64,000 nt of DNA, taken from assembly GCF_900109145.1 (NCBI RefSeq), contig NZ_FNYY01000004.1:186001-250000 (forward strand), in the 5' to 3' direction. Position numbers and translations under genes: made by a program. The notes beneath the pieces are model-generated. The model was not told the origin of the DNA and searched no databases. It saw only the letters and a program-made list of their open reading frames with translations. Of this stretch, positions 8,816-17,604 are shown one piece after another. Positions within the stretch are counted from its first letter, which is position 1, and every line of letters begins with the position of its first letter. Source of the DNA: Marinovum algicola (GTDB taxonomy: Bacteria; Pseudomonadota; Alphaproteobacteria; Rhodobacterales; Rhodobacteraceae).

Positions 8816-9919
8816 TCAGGCGGCGTCGAGCGCGCGGCAATCCTCGGGCAACCAGCCGATCTCGACCTGCTCGCCGGGTTTGAGCCGCACCTGGCCGGGC
8901 GCATTGCGCGTCTTGACGATGAAATCGTTGTTGCCCGCCACCCGCAGCCGCGTGCGGAAGATGTCGCCCATGTAGATGAACTCGAGCACCTCGGCCTTGA
9001 GCGTATGGGCATCGTCGCTCAACCGCGCGGGGTTGAACTCCACCCGCTCCGGCCGGATCGAGACCCGGGTGCGTTGCCCGATCTCGCTGACGTTGATCGG
9101 CTTGCAGTCGATCAGCCCGCCATCGTCAAGCTGCACCAGCGCCAGGCCGCCCTTGATTTCCTTGATCGTGCCTTCCAGCGTGTTGTTCTCGCCGATGAAC
9201 TGGGCCACGAAGCTGTTTTCCGGCTCTTCATAAAGCTGATCCGGCGGCGCCAGCTGCTGGATGCGGCCGTCGTCGAACACCGCGACCCGGTCCGACATGG
9301 TCAGCGCCTCGGTCTGGTCGTGGGTGACATAGACCGTGGTGATCCCCAGCCGGTGCGCCAGATCGGTGATCTCGAACTGCATCTTTTCACGCAGCTGCTT
9401 GTCGAGCGCGCCCAGCGGTTCGTCCATCAGCACCAGCTCGGGCTCGAACACCAGCGCGCGGGCCAGAGCGACCCGCTGCTGCTGCCCGCCGGACAATTGC
9501 GCCGGACGGCGGCCACCGAAATCGCCCATCTCGACCATGTCGAGCGCGCGTTTGACCTTTTCCTCGCGCTTGGCCTTGCCGATCTTGCGCACCTCGAGCG
9601 GAAAGGCGAGGTTCTCGGCGATCGTCATATGCGGAAACAGCGCGTAGTTCTGAAACACCATGCCGATGCCGCGCTTGTGCGGCGGAATGTTGTTGATCGA
9701 GGTGCCATCGAGGCGGATGTCGCCATGGGTGGCGGTCTCGAACCCGGCCAGCATCATCAGGCAGGTGGTCTTGCCGGAGCCCGACGGCCCGAGCATGGTC
9801 AGAAACTCGCCTTTCGGCATCGAGAGGTTGAGATCTTTGACGACGAGCGTTTCGCCATCATAGCTTTTCTGCACCCGTTCGAATTCGACGAATGCGCCGT
9901 TCGCTGAAGCGTCTGCCAA
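8816..9919 (-). CDS. ABC transporter ATP-binding protein (PotA-type)
   Basis: The 367-residue protein has Walker A GPSGSGKTT (44-52), Q-loop FQNYALFP, signature LSGGQQQR, Walker B LVLMDEP, the H-loop VTHDQ, and a C-terminal TOBE regulatory domain. The frame is open upstream to 10087, but similarity starts only after residue 8 of this version. The TTG at 9919 has AGGGAG 6 bases upstream and is taken as the start. First gene of the four-gene transport operon, transcribed away from the M24 gene. Confidence 0.9.
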   Translation of the reverse strand: MADASANGAFVEFERVQKSYDGETLVVKDLNLSMPKGEFLTMLGPSGSGKTTCLMMLAGFETATHGDIRLDGTSINNIPPHKRGIGMVFQNYALFPHMTIAENLAFPLEVRKIGKAKREEKVKRALDMVEMGDFGGRRPAQLSGGQQQRVALARALVFEPELVLMDEPLGALDKQLREKMQFEITDLAHRLGITTVYVTHDQTEALTMSDRVAVFDDGRIQQLAPPDQLYEEPENSFVAQFIGENNTLEGTIKEIKGGLALVQLDDGGLIDCKPINVSEIGQRTRVSIRPERVEFNPARLSDDAHTLKAEVLEFIYMGDIFRTRLRVAGNNDFIVKTRNAPGQVRLKPGEQVEIGWLPEDCRALDAA

Positions 9920-10306
9920 AATTGGCTCCCTGTTATTTTGCAAGGGTTGATCCCTTTGTAACAGAGTAAAACGCGCAATCCCCCCGACTGCAACTGAGTT
10001 GCGACACTTTAGGGGACGTTCCCGCCATCGCGGGACAATTGACTGAATATCAGGCACGTATAAGGCAAAGCGAACTCGAATTTGCACAGTTCGGGGAATT
10101 TTTCCTGCACTGTCAGGATTTCACTGGACATTAGTCCGCTCAATCTTGTGGCATACGCTTCGGAATCCGGCACGGAACCGGCTCGACTCACACAGGCGAC
10201 CAAGAATGTATTGCGCCCAAAAGCGAGGTGAAATGTCGTTTTCCGGCACGCAGCCAACGCGGCTTGCAGGCCAAGGTCCGTACACAGTTAGTAGGAAGGA
10301 AGTGCC
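9920..10306. promoter_or_regulatory. Divergent control region between transporter operon and M24-argE operon
   Basis: This 387-base stretch separates two divergent operons and holds no convincing gene. It contains a 13-base perfect palindrome, GCAACTGAGTTGC (9990-10002), that could be an operator, and a short hairpin CCCGC-CATC-GCGGG (10021-10034). AAGGAAG just before the ATG at 10307 is the ribosome site of the M24 gene. No local regulator gene is adjacent, and no clear -35/-10 pair was found. Confidence 0.45.
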
Positions 10307-11500
10307 ATGTCAGACCACCGCTTTGCCAAGGACATCCCGTTCACTCAGGCGGAATATGCCCGCCGGTTGACCAAGGTGCGCGCTGCCATGGCCGAACGCG
10401 AGCTCGATGCGCTGCTGGTCACCGATCCGTCGAACATGGCCTGGCTCACCGCCTATGACGGCTGGTCGTTTTACGTGCATCAGGCGGTGATCGTGTTGCC
10501 CGATGCCGATCCGATCTGGTGGGGCCGGGCGCAGGATGCCAATGGCGCCCTGCGCACCGTCTGGATGGCCGACGACCGGGTGATGGGCTATGCCGATCAC
10601 TTCGTGCAATCGACCGAGATGCACCCGATGCAGGATCTCGCGGTGCGTTTTGGCGATCTCGAACTGTCGGCCGCCTGCATCGGGGTGGAGATGGAGAACT
10701 ACTACTATTCCGCCAAGGCCCATGCCGAGCTGCTCTCGGCCCTGCCGCAATGCGCATTTGCCGATGCCACGGCGCTGGTCAACTGGTGCCGGGCGGTGAA
10801 ATCCGACGAAGAGCTGACCTTCATGCGCCGCGCCGCGCGGATCAGCGAAAAGATCATCGACGGGCTGATGGAGCGCACCGCCCTCGGCGTGCCCAAGAAC
10901 GAGGTGGTGGCCGCCGCCATGGCCGATGCGGTGACCGGGGCCGAGGGGCATTGGGGCGACTACCCGGCGATCGTGCCGCTGCTGCCCTCCGGCCCCGACG
11001 CCGCCGCGCCGCATCTGACCTGGAACGGCCGGCCCTTCGCCGGCGGCGAGGCCACCTTCTTCGAGATCTCGGGCTGCTACCGCCGCTACCACGCGCCGCT
11101 CTGCCGCACGATCTTTCTCGGCACGCCGCCGGATTTCCTCAAACGCGCCGAAGAGGCGCTCCTGCGCGGGCTCGAGGCCGGGATCGACATGGCCCGTGCC
11201 GGCAACCGCGCCTGTGACGTGGCCGAGGCGCTGGCCGACGAACTGGGCAAATCCGACATCAAGCGCGCCGCCCGCTGCGGCTATCCCATCGGCCTGTCCT
11301 ATCCGCCCGACTGGGGCGAACGCACGATCTCGCTCCGCGCCGAGGACGAGACCGTGCTGGAGCCGGGCATGACCTTCCATTTCATGCCCGGCCTCTGGAT
11401 GGAGGATTGGGGGCTGGAGATCACCGAATCGATCCTGATCACCCCCGACGGCCCGGCCGAACCGCTCTGCAACCGCCCGCGCGACGTGGTGGTGAAATGA
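10307..11500 (+). CDS. M24-fold hydrolase, ectoine hydrolase (DoeA/EutD)-like
   Basis: A 397-residue protein with the creatinase/aminopeptidase (pita-bread) fold. The motifs DGWSFYVHQA, GYADHFVQSTEMHPMQ and EISGCYRRYHAPLCRTIFLG resemble DoeA (EutD), which opens the ectoine ring to N-acetyl-diaminobutyrate. The metal ligands of true M24 peptidases are replaced (EI and YH where DxG and SD are usual; YPIGLSY instead of GHGIG), so it is not a Met or Xaa-Pro aminopeptidase. It overlaps the deacetylase gene by ATGA. Ectoine itself is not proven, because the usual DoeB-type partner and ectoine transporter are absent. Confidence 0.75.
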   Translation: MSDHRFAKDIPFTQAEYARRLTKVRAAMAERELDALLVTDPSNMAWLTAYDGWSFYVHQAVIVLPDADPIWWGRAQDANGALRTVWMADDRVMGYADHFVQSTEMHPMQDLAVRFGDLELSAACIGVEMENYYYSAKAHAELLSALPQCAFADATALVNWCRAVKSDEELTFMRRAARISEKIIDGLMERTALGVPKNEVVAAAMADAVTGAEGHWGDYPAIVPLLPSGPDAAAPHLTWNGRPFAGGEATFFEISGCYRRYHAPLCRTIFLGTPPDFLKRAEEALLRGLEAGIDMARAGNRACDVAEALADELGKSDIKRAARCGYPIGLSYPPDWGERTISLRAEDETVLEPGMTFHFMPGLWMEDWGLEITESILITPDGPAEPLCNRPRDVVVK

Positions 11501-12642
11501 GCCACCTCAGATCAAGTACCGAATTGCTGGGCGAGCTGATCGCCTTTCCCACCGTCTCGGCCGACAGCAACCTGGCGCTGATCGACCACCTGGCCAACCG
11601 GCTGGAACATGTCGGCGCCCGGGTGCGGGTGCTGGGGGACGACAGCGGTGGCAAGGCCAATCTCTTTGCCACGCTGGGCCCCGAGGGCGACGGCGGGCTG
11701 ATGCTTTCGGGCCATACCGACGTGGTGCCGGTGGTCGAACAGCCCTGGGACAGCGACCCCTTCGAGATGGTCGAAAAGGAAGGCGCGCTTTTCGGCCGCG
11801 GCACCTGCGACATGAAGGGCTTTATCGCCTGCGCCATGGTGATGGCCGAGGAATATGCCCGGCGCCCGCTGACCCGCCCGGTGCATTTCGCCTTTACCTA
11901 TGACGAAGAGGTCGGCTGTCTCGGCGGCCAGGCGCTGGTCACCTCGCTGCGGGAAATGGAAATCCGCCCCGACATGGCCATTGTCGGCGAACCGACCTCG
12001 ATGCGCATCATCGAAGGCCACAAGGGCTGTTGCGAATACACCGCCCGCTTTCGCGGCCTCGAGGGCCACGGCTCGGCGCCGGACCGAGGGGTCAACGCCG
12101 CCGAATATGCCGCCCGCTACGCCATGCGGCTGCTGGAGCTGCGCGAAGAGCTCAAGGCGCGCACCCCGGCCCTGAGCCGCTTCGACCCGCCCTGGAGCAC
12201 GATCAACATCGGCGGCATCCACGGCGGCCATGCCCACAACGTCATTGCCGCCCTGGCCGAAGTGGAATGGGACATGCGCCCGGTGCATTGGGGCGACGCC
12301 GATTTCGTCAAGGCCGAGATGACGCGCTATGTCGATGCCGTGCTGAAACCGGCGATGCAGGCCGTCGACCCCGAGGCCGACATCACCGTCGAGACCATCG
12401 GCGAAATCCCCGGCCTGGAACCGATGGAGCTCAACGCCGCCCGCGATCTGGTGGCCCGGCTCACCGGCGCCAACGGCACCGATCTGGTGGCCTTCGGCAC
12501 CGAAGCGGGTCTGTTCCAGAGCCTCGGCGCCGATGTCATCGTCTGCGGTCCCGGCTCGATCGAACAGGCGCATATGGCAAACGAATACATCACCGTCGCC
12601 CAGATGCAGGCCTGCCTCGACATGCTCGACCGGCTGGTATGA
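11497..12642 (+). CDS. M20-family deacetylase, acetylornithine deacetylase-like
   Basis: The 381-residue protein is a complete M20 zinc hydrolase: SGHTDVVP with ligand His73 and Asp75, GRGTCDMKG with bridging Asp105, catalytic Glu137 in DEE, EPTS, and a dimerisation domain from about residue 180 to 290. By family it would deacetylate N-acetylornithine (ArgE). Its ATG overlaps the stop of the M24 gene, so it is more likely to deacetylate the product of that enzyme, such as an N-acetyl diamino acid, than to serve arginine synthesis. That substrate assignment is inference. Confidence 0.8.
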   Translation: MSHLRSSTELLGELIAFPTVSADSNLALIDHLANRLEHVGARVRVLGDDSGGKANLFATLGPEGDGGLMLSGHTDVVPVVEQPWDSDPFEMVEKEGALFGRGTCDMKGFIACAMVMAEEYARRPLTRPVHFAFTYDEEVGCLGGQALVTSLREMEIRPDMAIVGEPTSMRIIEGHKGCCEYTARFRGLEGHGSAPDRGVNAAEYAARYAMRLLELREELKARTPALSRFDPPWSTINIGGIHGGHAHNVIAALAEVEWDMRPVHWGDADFVKAEMTRYVDAVLKPAMQAVDPEADITVETIGEIPGLEPMELNAARDLVARLTGANGTDLVAFGTEAGLFQSLGADVIVCGPGSIEQAHMANEYITVAQMQACLDMLDRLV

Positions 12643-12757
12643 GGTGCCCCGCCGCCCCTTCCTCTTGCTGCAAATACCGCGGGGAGCGCGAGGGGCTGGC
12701 CCCTCGCCGCCGAAAGGGTGCAGGCGCGCGCGCCGCCTGGGCCGCGCGCGCCACCGC
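12643..12757. terminator. Hairpin-rich convergent intergenic region
   Basis: Two strong hairpins lie between the ends of the argE-like gene (+) and the cytochrome gene (-): CGAGGGGC/GCCCCTCG (12689-12706) and GGCGCGCGCG/CGCGCGCGCC (12723-12752). Neither has a T-tract. The preceding TTGCTGCAAATACCGCGGGGAG resembles intergenic elements common in this bacterial family, as far as I recall. A termination or RNA-stabilising role is likely. Confidence 0.5.
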
Positions 12758-13588
12758 TCAGAGGTCGGGCTGGCCCGGGAGTGCACGCAGATAGACGACG
12801 AGGGCATCGAGATCCTGATCCGTCATGCCGGCGAACTGGCCGTAGGGCATCGGCGGCATCATCCGCTCGCCATCGGGCCGCACGCCTTGGGTGATCATGG
12901 TCTTGATCTCGGCATCGGAATAGCCCGCCAGCCCGTCGTCGTGGTGGGTCAGATTGGCCGAGACCGAGGTGCCCCAGGGCCCGTGAAACTCAAAGCCGCC
13001 ACGCCCCATGTTCGCGCCCAGATCGGGGCCTTGCGGCGTCATCGGGCTGTGGCATTCCATGCAATGGGCCAGCTGCGCGACATATTCGCCGTACTCCGCG
13101 TTCACCGCGGCGGCCGGCGCGCCGACGCTGTCGATCGGCGGGCCGTAGGCCGGCGGCAGCGGCATGTTGTATTCCGAGGTCCCGGGGTCGGCCTCGACCG
13201 CAGGAACCCGGCGCAGATAGGCCACGACAGCCGCCAGGTCATCGTCGGAAATATGACGATAGAGCAGCATCGGCATCGGCGGTCCGATCACCGTGCCATC
13301 CGGGCGCAGGCCTTCGCGGATCGCCCGGGCGAGGGCCTCGTCGGACCAGTCCGACACCCGGCCCGCCGGGGTGATATTGGGCGCGATGGCGGTGAACATC
13401 GGGTTCTTTTCCACCAGGCGCCCGGCCAGCGCCTGATCGGCAATCGGGCCCTGCGGGCCCATCGGCGTGTGGCAATTGCCGCAGGCCATCACGGTGGTGA
13501 CAAGGTATTCTCCGCGGTCCATATGACCCTCGGCACCGGCCAGACCGGCCAGACTTGCAAGAAACATGGCAGATACGACGTGTCGCAC
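12758..13588 (-). CDS. Periplasmic diheme cytochrome c
   Basis: A signal peptide (about residues 1-19) is followed by two class I cytochrome c domains of similar design. Haem-binding motifs are CGNCH (36-40) and CMECH (176-180), each followed by a distal Met in a PPMP context (PPMPMLLY; PPMPYGQF). The 276-residue protein resembles the cytochrome subunits of alcohol or aldehyde dehydrogenases and other periplasmic electron carriers. No dehydrogenase gene is adjacent, so its electron donor is unknown. Transcribed alone, convergent with the M24-argE operon. Confidence 0.9.
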   Translation of the reverse strand: MRHVVSAMFLASLAGLAGAEGHMDRGEYLVTTVMACGNCHTPMGPQGPIADQALAGRLVEKNPMFTAIAPNITPAGRVSDWSDEALARAIREGLRPDGTVIGPPMPMLLYRHISDDDLAAVVAYLRRVPAVEADPGTSEYNMPLPPAYGPPIDSVGAPAAAVNAEYGEYVAQLAHCMECHSPMTPQGPDLGANMGRGGFEFHGPWGTSVSANLTHHDDGLAGYSDAEIKTMITQGVRPDGERMMPPMPYGQFAGMTDQDLDALVVYLRALPGQPDL

Positions 13589-13684
13589 GGCTAATCTCCT
13601 TTTTGAAATGCGCGGCTCGAATCAGAGCCGCACCCGGAGTTTACCCCAAGCCGCGCGAATCCCGGCGCCCGGATGGCGGCCGCC

Positions 13685-14221
13685 TCAGCCCGGCCAATCC
13701 TGTCGGCGCATGCGATAGCAGAGGTAGTCCGCGGGCTGGACGCCGATGCTCAACCGCGCCGCGCCCATGCGCCGGGCGCCGATCTTCTCGGCGGCGCGTT
13801 GCGAACGCAGGTTGTCGACGCCGATATCGAGCCAGACCGCATCAAACCAGCGGAACACATGAGCAAACATCAGCACCTTCATCTCGCGATTGGCCGCCCC
13901 GCCCCAATGGGCGCGGGTCAGGAAAGTAAAGCCGATGGCCATGGTGCCGGGGCGTTCGGCCACCTCGTAAAATCGCGAGGCGCCGATGATCGCCCCGTTG
14001 CGCCGGTCGGTCACCGCCAGCGTGCCGCCCGCAGTGCGAAGAAAATCGAAATAGGGGTCGAAGGCCGCCCGCTCATGCCGCGTCCTGGCCGGATGCCCGG
14101 CCCAGATCAGCGGATCGCGGGCCGCGCGGTAGAGCCCGTCCCGGTCCTCCGCCCGCAAGGGCCGCAGGTGCAGCGTCTCGCCGGTCAGGACCGGTGCAAA
14201 GTCAAAGTCTGGCCCGGTCAC
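13685..14221 (-). CDS. GNAT family N-acetyltransferase (RimJ/RimL-like)
   Basis: A 178-residue protein with a GNAT fold of the RimJ/RimL type: LHLRPLRAEDRDGLY at the N-terminus, then GASRFYE, IGFTFLTRAHWGGAANREMK (acetyl-CoA loop) and VDNLRSQRAAEKIGA. It transfers acetyl from acetyl-CoA to an amine. The start is a GTG that overlaps the stop of the aminotransferase gene as GTGA, so the two are coupled. Acetylation of a polyamine or of an amine product is an attractive guess from context only. Confidence 0.8.
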   Translation of the reverse strand: MTGPDFDFAPVLTGETLHLRPLRAEDRDGLYRAARDPLIWAGHPARTRHERAAFDPYFDFLRTAGGTLAVTDRRNGAIIGASRFYEVAERPGTMAIGFTFLTRAHWGGAANREMKVLMFAHVFRWFDAVWLDIGVDNLRSQRAAEKIGARRMGAARLSIGVQPADYLCYRMRRQDWPG

Positions 14222-15612
14222 GCCGCCGCCCAGAGCCCGTCCTTGCGGATTTTCTCATAGGTCTCGTCGAGCGACTTGCGGGCGCGGTCGATCAGGATGT
14301 CGATCTCGTCGCGGGTGATCACCAGCGGCGGGGCGATGATCATCCGGTCGCCAACATGGCGCATCACCAGGTTGTTGGCGAAACAGCGTTCGCGGCAGAT
14401 ATAACCCACCGTCCCCGCTTCGCCGGCAAACCCCGCACGGCTGGCCTTGTCGGGCGTCAGCGCGATCGACCCCATCAACCCGACGATCCGGGCTTCACCG
14501 ACCAGCGGGTGATCTTCCAGCGCCTGCCATTTTTCTTTCAGATATGGCCCCGCCACATCGCGCACATGCTCAACCACCTTTTCCTCTTCGAGAATGCGCA
14601 GGTTCTCCAGCGCCACCGCGGCGGCGACGGGATGGCCGGAATAGGTGTAGCCGTGGTTGAACTCGTCCTTGGCAATGGTCTGGGCGACCTCGTCACAGAC
14701 AATCGAGGCGCCGATCGGCGCATAGCCCGAGCTGAGCCCCTTGGCCACGGTCATGATATGCGGCCGGATGCCCATGGTCTGCGACCCGAACCAGTTGCCG
14801 GTGCGGCCAAAACCGCAGATCACCTCGTCGGCGATCAGCAGGATGCCGTAGTGGTCGCAGATACGCTGGATTTCCGGCCAGTAGGTCTCGGGCGGCACGA
14901 TCACCCCGCCGGCGCCCTGCACCGGCTCGCCGATAAAGGCCGCCACGCGCTCGGGCCCATGCTCCTTGATCGCCGTTTCCAGCTCGCGCGCGCGGGCGAG
15001 GCCGAAGTCGGCCGGATCGCTGTCGCCGCCCTCGGCCCACCAGTTGGGCTGGTTGATGTGGTGGATGTCGGGGATCGGCAGGCCGCCCTGGGCATGCATG
15101 CCCGCCATGCCGCCCAGCGAGCCGGAGCCCATGGAGGAGCCATGATAAGCATTCTTGCGCGACAGGATGATGTTGCGTTCCGGCTGGCCCTTCATCGCCC
15201 AGTAGTGGCGCACCATGCGGATGTTGGTGTCATTCGCTTCGGAGCCGGAGCCGGCAAAGAACACATGGTTGAGATCATCCGGCGCCAGTTCGGCCAGCTT
15301 TTTCGCCAGCGCGATGGCGGGCACATGGGTGGTCTGAAAGAAGGTGTTGTAGAACGGCAGCTCGCGCATCTGCCGCGCCGCCACCTCGGCCAGCTCGTCC
15401 CGGCCATAGCCGATGGCCACGCACCAGAGCCCGGCCATACCGTCGAGGATCTCCTGCCCGTCGCTGTCGGTGATCCAGACCCCGTTGGCGCGCGTGATGA
15501 CCCGCGCGCCCTTTTCCGCCAGCCCCTCGCCCTCGGTAAACGGGTGCATGTGATGGGCGGCGTCCAGCGCCTGAAGCTCTTCGGTCGGAAGGTGATTGGT
15601 GATCATGTTCAT
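14218..15612 (-). CDS. Class III aminotransferase, putrescine-pyruvate aminotransferase (SpuC)-like
   Basis: A 464-residue PLP enzyme with the class III pattern: GLWCVAIGYGR, HVFFAGSGSEANDTNIRMVR, LIADEVICGFGRTG, and the PLP lysine in VAKGLSSGYAP. The detailed sequence fits SpuC-type enzymes that move an amino group from putrescine or related diamines to pyruvate. The ATG at 15612 is chosen because GAGGAG lies 8 bases upstream. It lies between a GNAT gene and a GntR regulator, opposite a polyamine transporter, which supports polyamine catabolism. A beta-alanine or other omega-amine substrate remains possible. Confidence 0.85.
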   Translation of the reverse strand: MNMITNHLPTEELQALDAAHHMHPFTEGEGLAEKGARVITRANGVWITDSDGQEILDGMAGLWCVAIGYGRDELAEVAARQMRELPFYNTFFQTTHVPAIALAKKLAELAPDDLNHVFFAGSGSEANDTNIRMVRHYWAMKGQPERNIILSRKNAYHGSSMGSGSLGGMAGMHAQGGLPIPDIHHINQPNWWAEGGDSDPADFGLARARELETAIKEHGPERVAAFIGEPVQGAGGVIVPPETYWPEIQRICDHYGILLIADEVICGFGRTGNWFGSQTMGIRPHIMTVAKGLSSGYAPIGASIVCDEVAQTIAKDEFNHGYTYSGHPVAAAVALENLRILEEEKVVEHVRDVAGPYLKEKWQALEDHPLVGEARIVGLMGSIALTPDKASRAGFAGEAGTVGYICRERCFANNLVMRHVGDRMIIAPPLVITRDEIDILIDRARKSLDETYEKIRKDGLWAAA

Positions 15613-15649
15613 CGGGCTCACTCCTCGCGCGCCATGGTTTGCGGAGAGA

Positions 15650-15661
15650 ATATGATCAAAT
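15650..15661. promoter_or_regulatory. Operator candidate upstream of the aminotransferase gene
   Basis: ATATGATCAAAT differs in one base from the perfect palindrome found before the potF-like gene, and both share the longer string ATAATTTGATCA in the appropriate orientation. It lies 38 bases upstream of the aminotransferase start and next to the GntR-type regulator gene, the obvious candidate to bind it. Confidence 0.65.
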
Positions 15662-15697
15662 TATCCGCTGTCAATCGAATCGAGCGCCGCCGGCGCG

Positions 15698-16360
15698 TCA
15701 TTCCACCGATTGCTGGATATGTTCCATGCCCTGACGCACGTCATCCTCCATCGCGCGGGCCACGGCTTCGGTATCGCCGGCCGCCAGCGCGGCGAGAATC
15801 GCCTTGTGCTGATCGGGCAGGCTCTGGGTGCCGTAGCGGCCACAGACCACCCGCAGCGAGGGGCCAAAACGCAGCCAGAGCCCCTCGGCCAGATCGAGCA
15901 GGATCGGTGCCCCGGCCAGGGCGTTCAGGCCGGCGTGAAAGCGGTAGTTTTCCTCGAGATAGCCGCGCACGTCGCCGCTGTTGATGGCGGCGTCGAGCCG
16001 GTCGTCGATGGCGCGCAGGTCGGCGATATCCTCTGCCGTCGCAAAGCCGCAGGCGCGTCGCGCCAGCTCCGGCTCGATCGCCACCCGGGCGTGGATCAGC
16101 TCGCTCACCGCTCCGGCATCGAGCCGCGGCACACAGACCCGGCGGTTGCCCTGAAAGGTCAGGGCGCCCTCGGCGGTCAGCCGGCGGATCGCCTCGCGCA
16201 CCGGCGTCATGCCGGCGTCGAGCCGGGCGGTCAGCCCCTGGATGGTGATCGGGGCGCCGGGCGGCATTTCGCCAAACAGCAGCAGCGCCCGCAATTGCCG
16301 GTAAACCCGTTCATGCGCCGGCAGCCCGGGCTTGTCTGGCTGGGTGTCGATCTGGTTCAT
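15698..16360 (-). CDS. GntR-family transcriptional regulator (FadR/FCD subfamily)
   Basis: The 220-residue protein has an N-terminal winged helix (about 15-80; QGLTARLDAGMTPVREAIRRLTAEGAL is the recognition region) and an all-helical FCD ligand-binding domain (HARVAIEPELARRAC, RFHAGLNALAGAPIL, HKAILAALAAGDTEAVARAMEDDV). Such regulators bind short palindromes and release them when a small acid or amine binds. Two matching palindromes flank this gene, before the aminotransferase and before the transporter operon. A role as local polyamine-responsive repressor is inferred. Confidence 0.88.
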   Translation of the reverse strand: MNQIDTQPDKPGLPAHERVYRQLRALLLFGEMPPGAPITIQGLTARLDAGMTPVREAIRRLTAEGALTFQGNRRVCVPRLDAGAVSELIHARVAIEPELARRACGFATAEDIADLRAIDDRLDAAINSGDVRGYLEENYRFHAGLNALAGAPILLDLAEGLWLRFGPSLRVVCGRYGTQSLPDQHKAILAALAAGDTEAVARAMEDDVRQGMEHIQQSVE

Positions 16361-16443
16361 GCGCTCAATTTATCACCATCTTATGGGGTCTTGCGACTTT
16401 ACCGCGCCCGATGCAGCATTTCCATATTGCCTGATACGGCATA

Positions 16444-16455
16444 ATTTGATCAAAT
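16444..16455. promoter_or_regulatory. Perfect 12-bp palindrome upstream of the potF-like gene
   Basis: ATTTGATCAAAT is a perfect palindrome located 51 bases before the potF-like start, in the gap between the divergent GntR gene and the transporter operon. It matches the site at 15650 in 11 of 12 bases. AT-rich palindromes of this kind are typical GntR-family operators. Confidence 0.7.
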
Positions 16456-16506
16456 CAAGGGAAGGTGGCAAGCAAAATGACCGCCAGAACCCAACGGGAG
16501 TCAAAT

Positions 16507-17592
16507 ATGAAGAATGCACTCATGCTCTGCACCGCGGCGCTGGCGCTTGGCGCCTCGATGGCGGCGGCGGAAGAGGTCCGGGTCTACAACTGGTCGGATT
16601 ACATCGACGAGGCCCTGCTGGAGAAATTCGAACAGGAGACCGGGCTCGAGCTGGTCTATGACGTCTTCGACAGCAACGAGGTGCTCGAGACCAAGATGCT
16701 GGCCGGCGGCTCGGGTTATGACGTTGTGGTGCCCACCGGCACCTTCCTGCAACGGCAGATCGCGGCCGGCGCCTTTCAGCCGCTCGACAAGTCGAAGCTC
16801 TCCAATCTCGACAACATGTGGGATGTGATCTCGGATCGTACCGCGAAATACGACCCCGAAAACGCCCATGCGATCAACTACATGTGGGGCACCACCGGGC
16901 TTGGGGTGAACCTCGGCAAGGTGCGCGAAGTGCTGGGCGAGGATGCCCCGGTCGACAGCTGGGATCTGGTATTCAAGGCGGAGAACATGGAAAAGCTGGC
17001 CGAGTGCGGCGTGCATTTCCTCGACGCTCCGGCAGAGATGATCCCGGCGGCGCTGAACTACATCGGCGAAGACCCCGACAGCCATGACCCCGAGGTGATC
17101 GCCAAGGCGGAAGCGGTCTATGAACCGGTCCGGCCCTTTATCCAGAAGTTCCATTCCTCGGAATACATCAATGCGCTGGCCAATGGCGACATCTGCGTCG
17201 CGGTCGGCTGGTCGGGCGACGTGCTTCAGGCACGCGACCGCGCGGCCGAGGCCGACAACGGCGTCGAGATCGGCTATTTCGCACCCAATGAAGGGGCGCA
17301 GATGTGGTTCGACATGATGGCCATTCCGGTCGATGCGCCGAACCCCGAGGGCGCCCACACGTTCCTGAACTTCATCATGGATGCCCAGAACATGGCGGCG
17401 GCGTCGAACTACGTCTACTACGCCAACGGCAACCTAGCCGCGCAGGAGTTTCTGGCCGAGGACGTGATCACCGATCCGGCGATCTATCCGACGCCGGCGG
17501 CGATGGACAACACCTATACCACCACGCCCTACCCGCCGAAGGTACAGCGCGTGGTCACCCGTCTCTGGACCAAGATCAAGTCCGGCACCTGA
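16507..17592 (+). CDS. Putrescine-type periplasmic binding protein (PotF-like)
   Basis: The 361-residue protein has a signal peptide (MKNALMLCTAALALGASMAAAEE, cut near residue 20). It follows the PotF pattern closely: VRVYNWSDYIDEALLEKFE, VVPTGTFLQRQI, NYMWGTTGLGVN, and a C-terminal TYPPKVQRVVTR-like end. PotF delivers putrescine to its ABC transporter. The ATG at 16507 follows GGGAG at the right spacing and begins the signal peptide; the frame is open 14 codons further upstream. First gene of the potFGHI-like operon. Confidence 0.9.
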   Translation: MKNALMLCTAALALGASMAAAEEVRVYNWSDYIDEALLEKFEQETGLELVYDVFDSNEVLETKMLAGGSGYDVVVPTGTFLQRQIAAGAFQPLDKSKLSNLDNMWDVISDRTAKYDPENAHAINYMWGTTGLGVNLGKVREVLGEDAPVDSWDLVFKAENMEKLAECGVHFLDAPAEMIPAALNYIGEDPDSHDPEVIAKAEAVYEPVRPFIQKFHSSEYINALANGDICVAVGWSGDVLQARDRAAEADNGVEIGYFAPNEGAQMWFDMMAIPVDAPNPEGAHTFLNFIMDAQNMAAASNYVYYANGNLAAQEFLAEDVITDPAIYPTPAAMDNTYTTTPYPPKVQRVVTRLWTKIKSGT

Positions 17593-17604
17593 GCCTGACG
17601 AAGC

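Noticed and set aside
10009-10257. 82-codon minus-strand frame in the divergent control region.
   Set aside because: It lacks a ribosome site and any recognisable pattern, and lies over the likely promoters and the palindrome at 9990.
10307-11500. Calling the M24 protein an Xaa-Pro or methionine aminopeptidase.
   Set aside because: The Asp, His and Glu metal ligands of those enzymes are replaced, while segments such as EISGCYRRYHAPLCRT point to the DoeA-like group.
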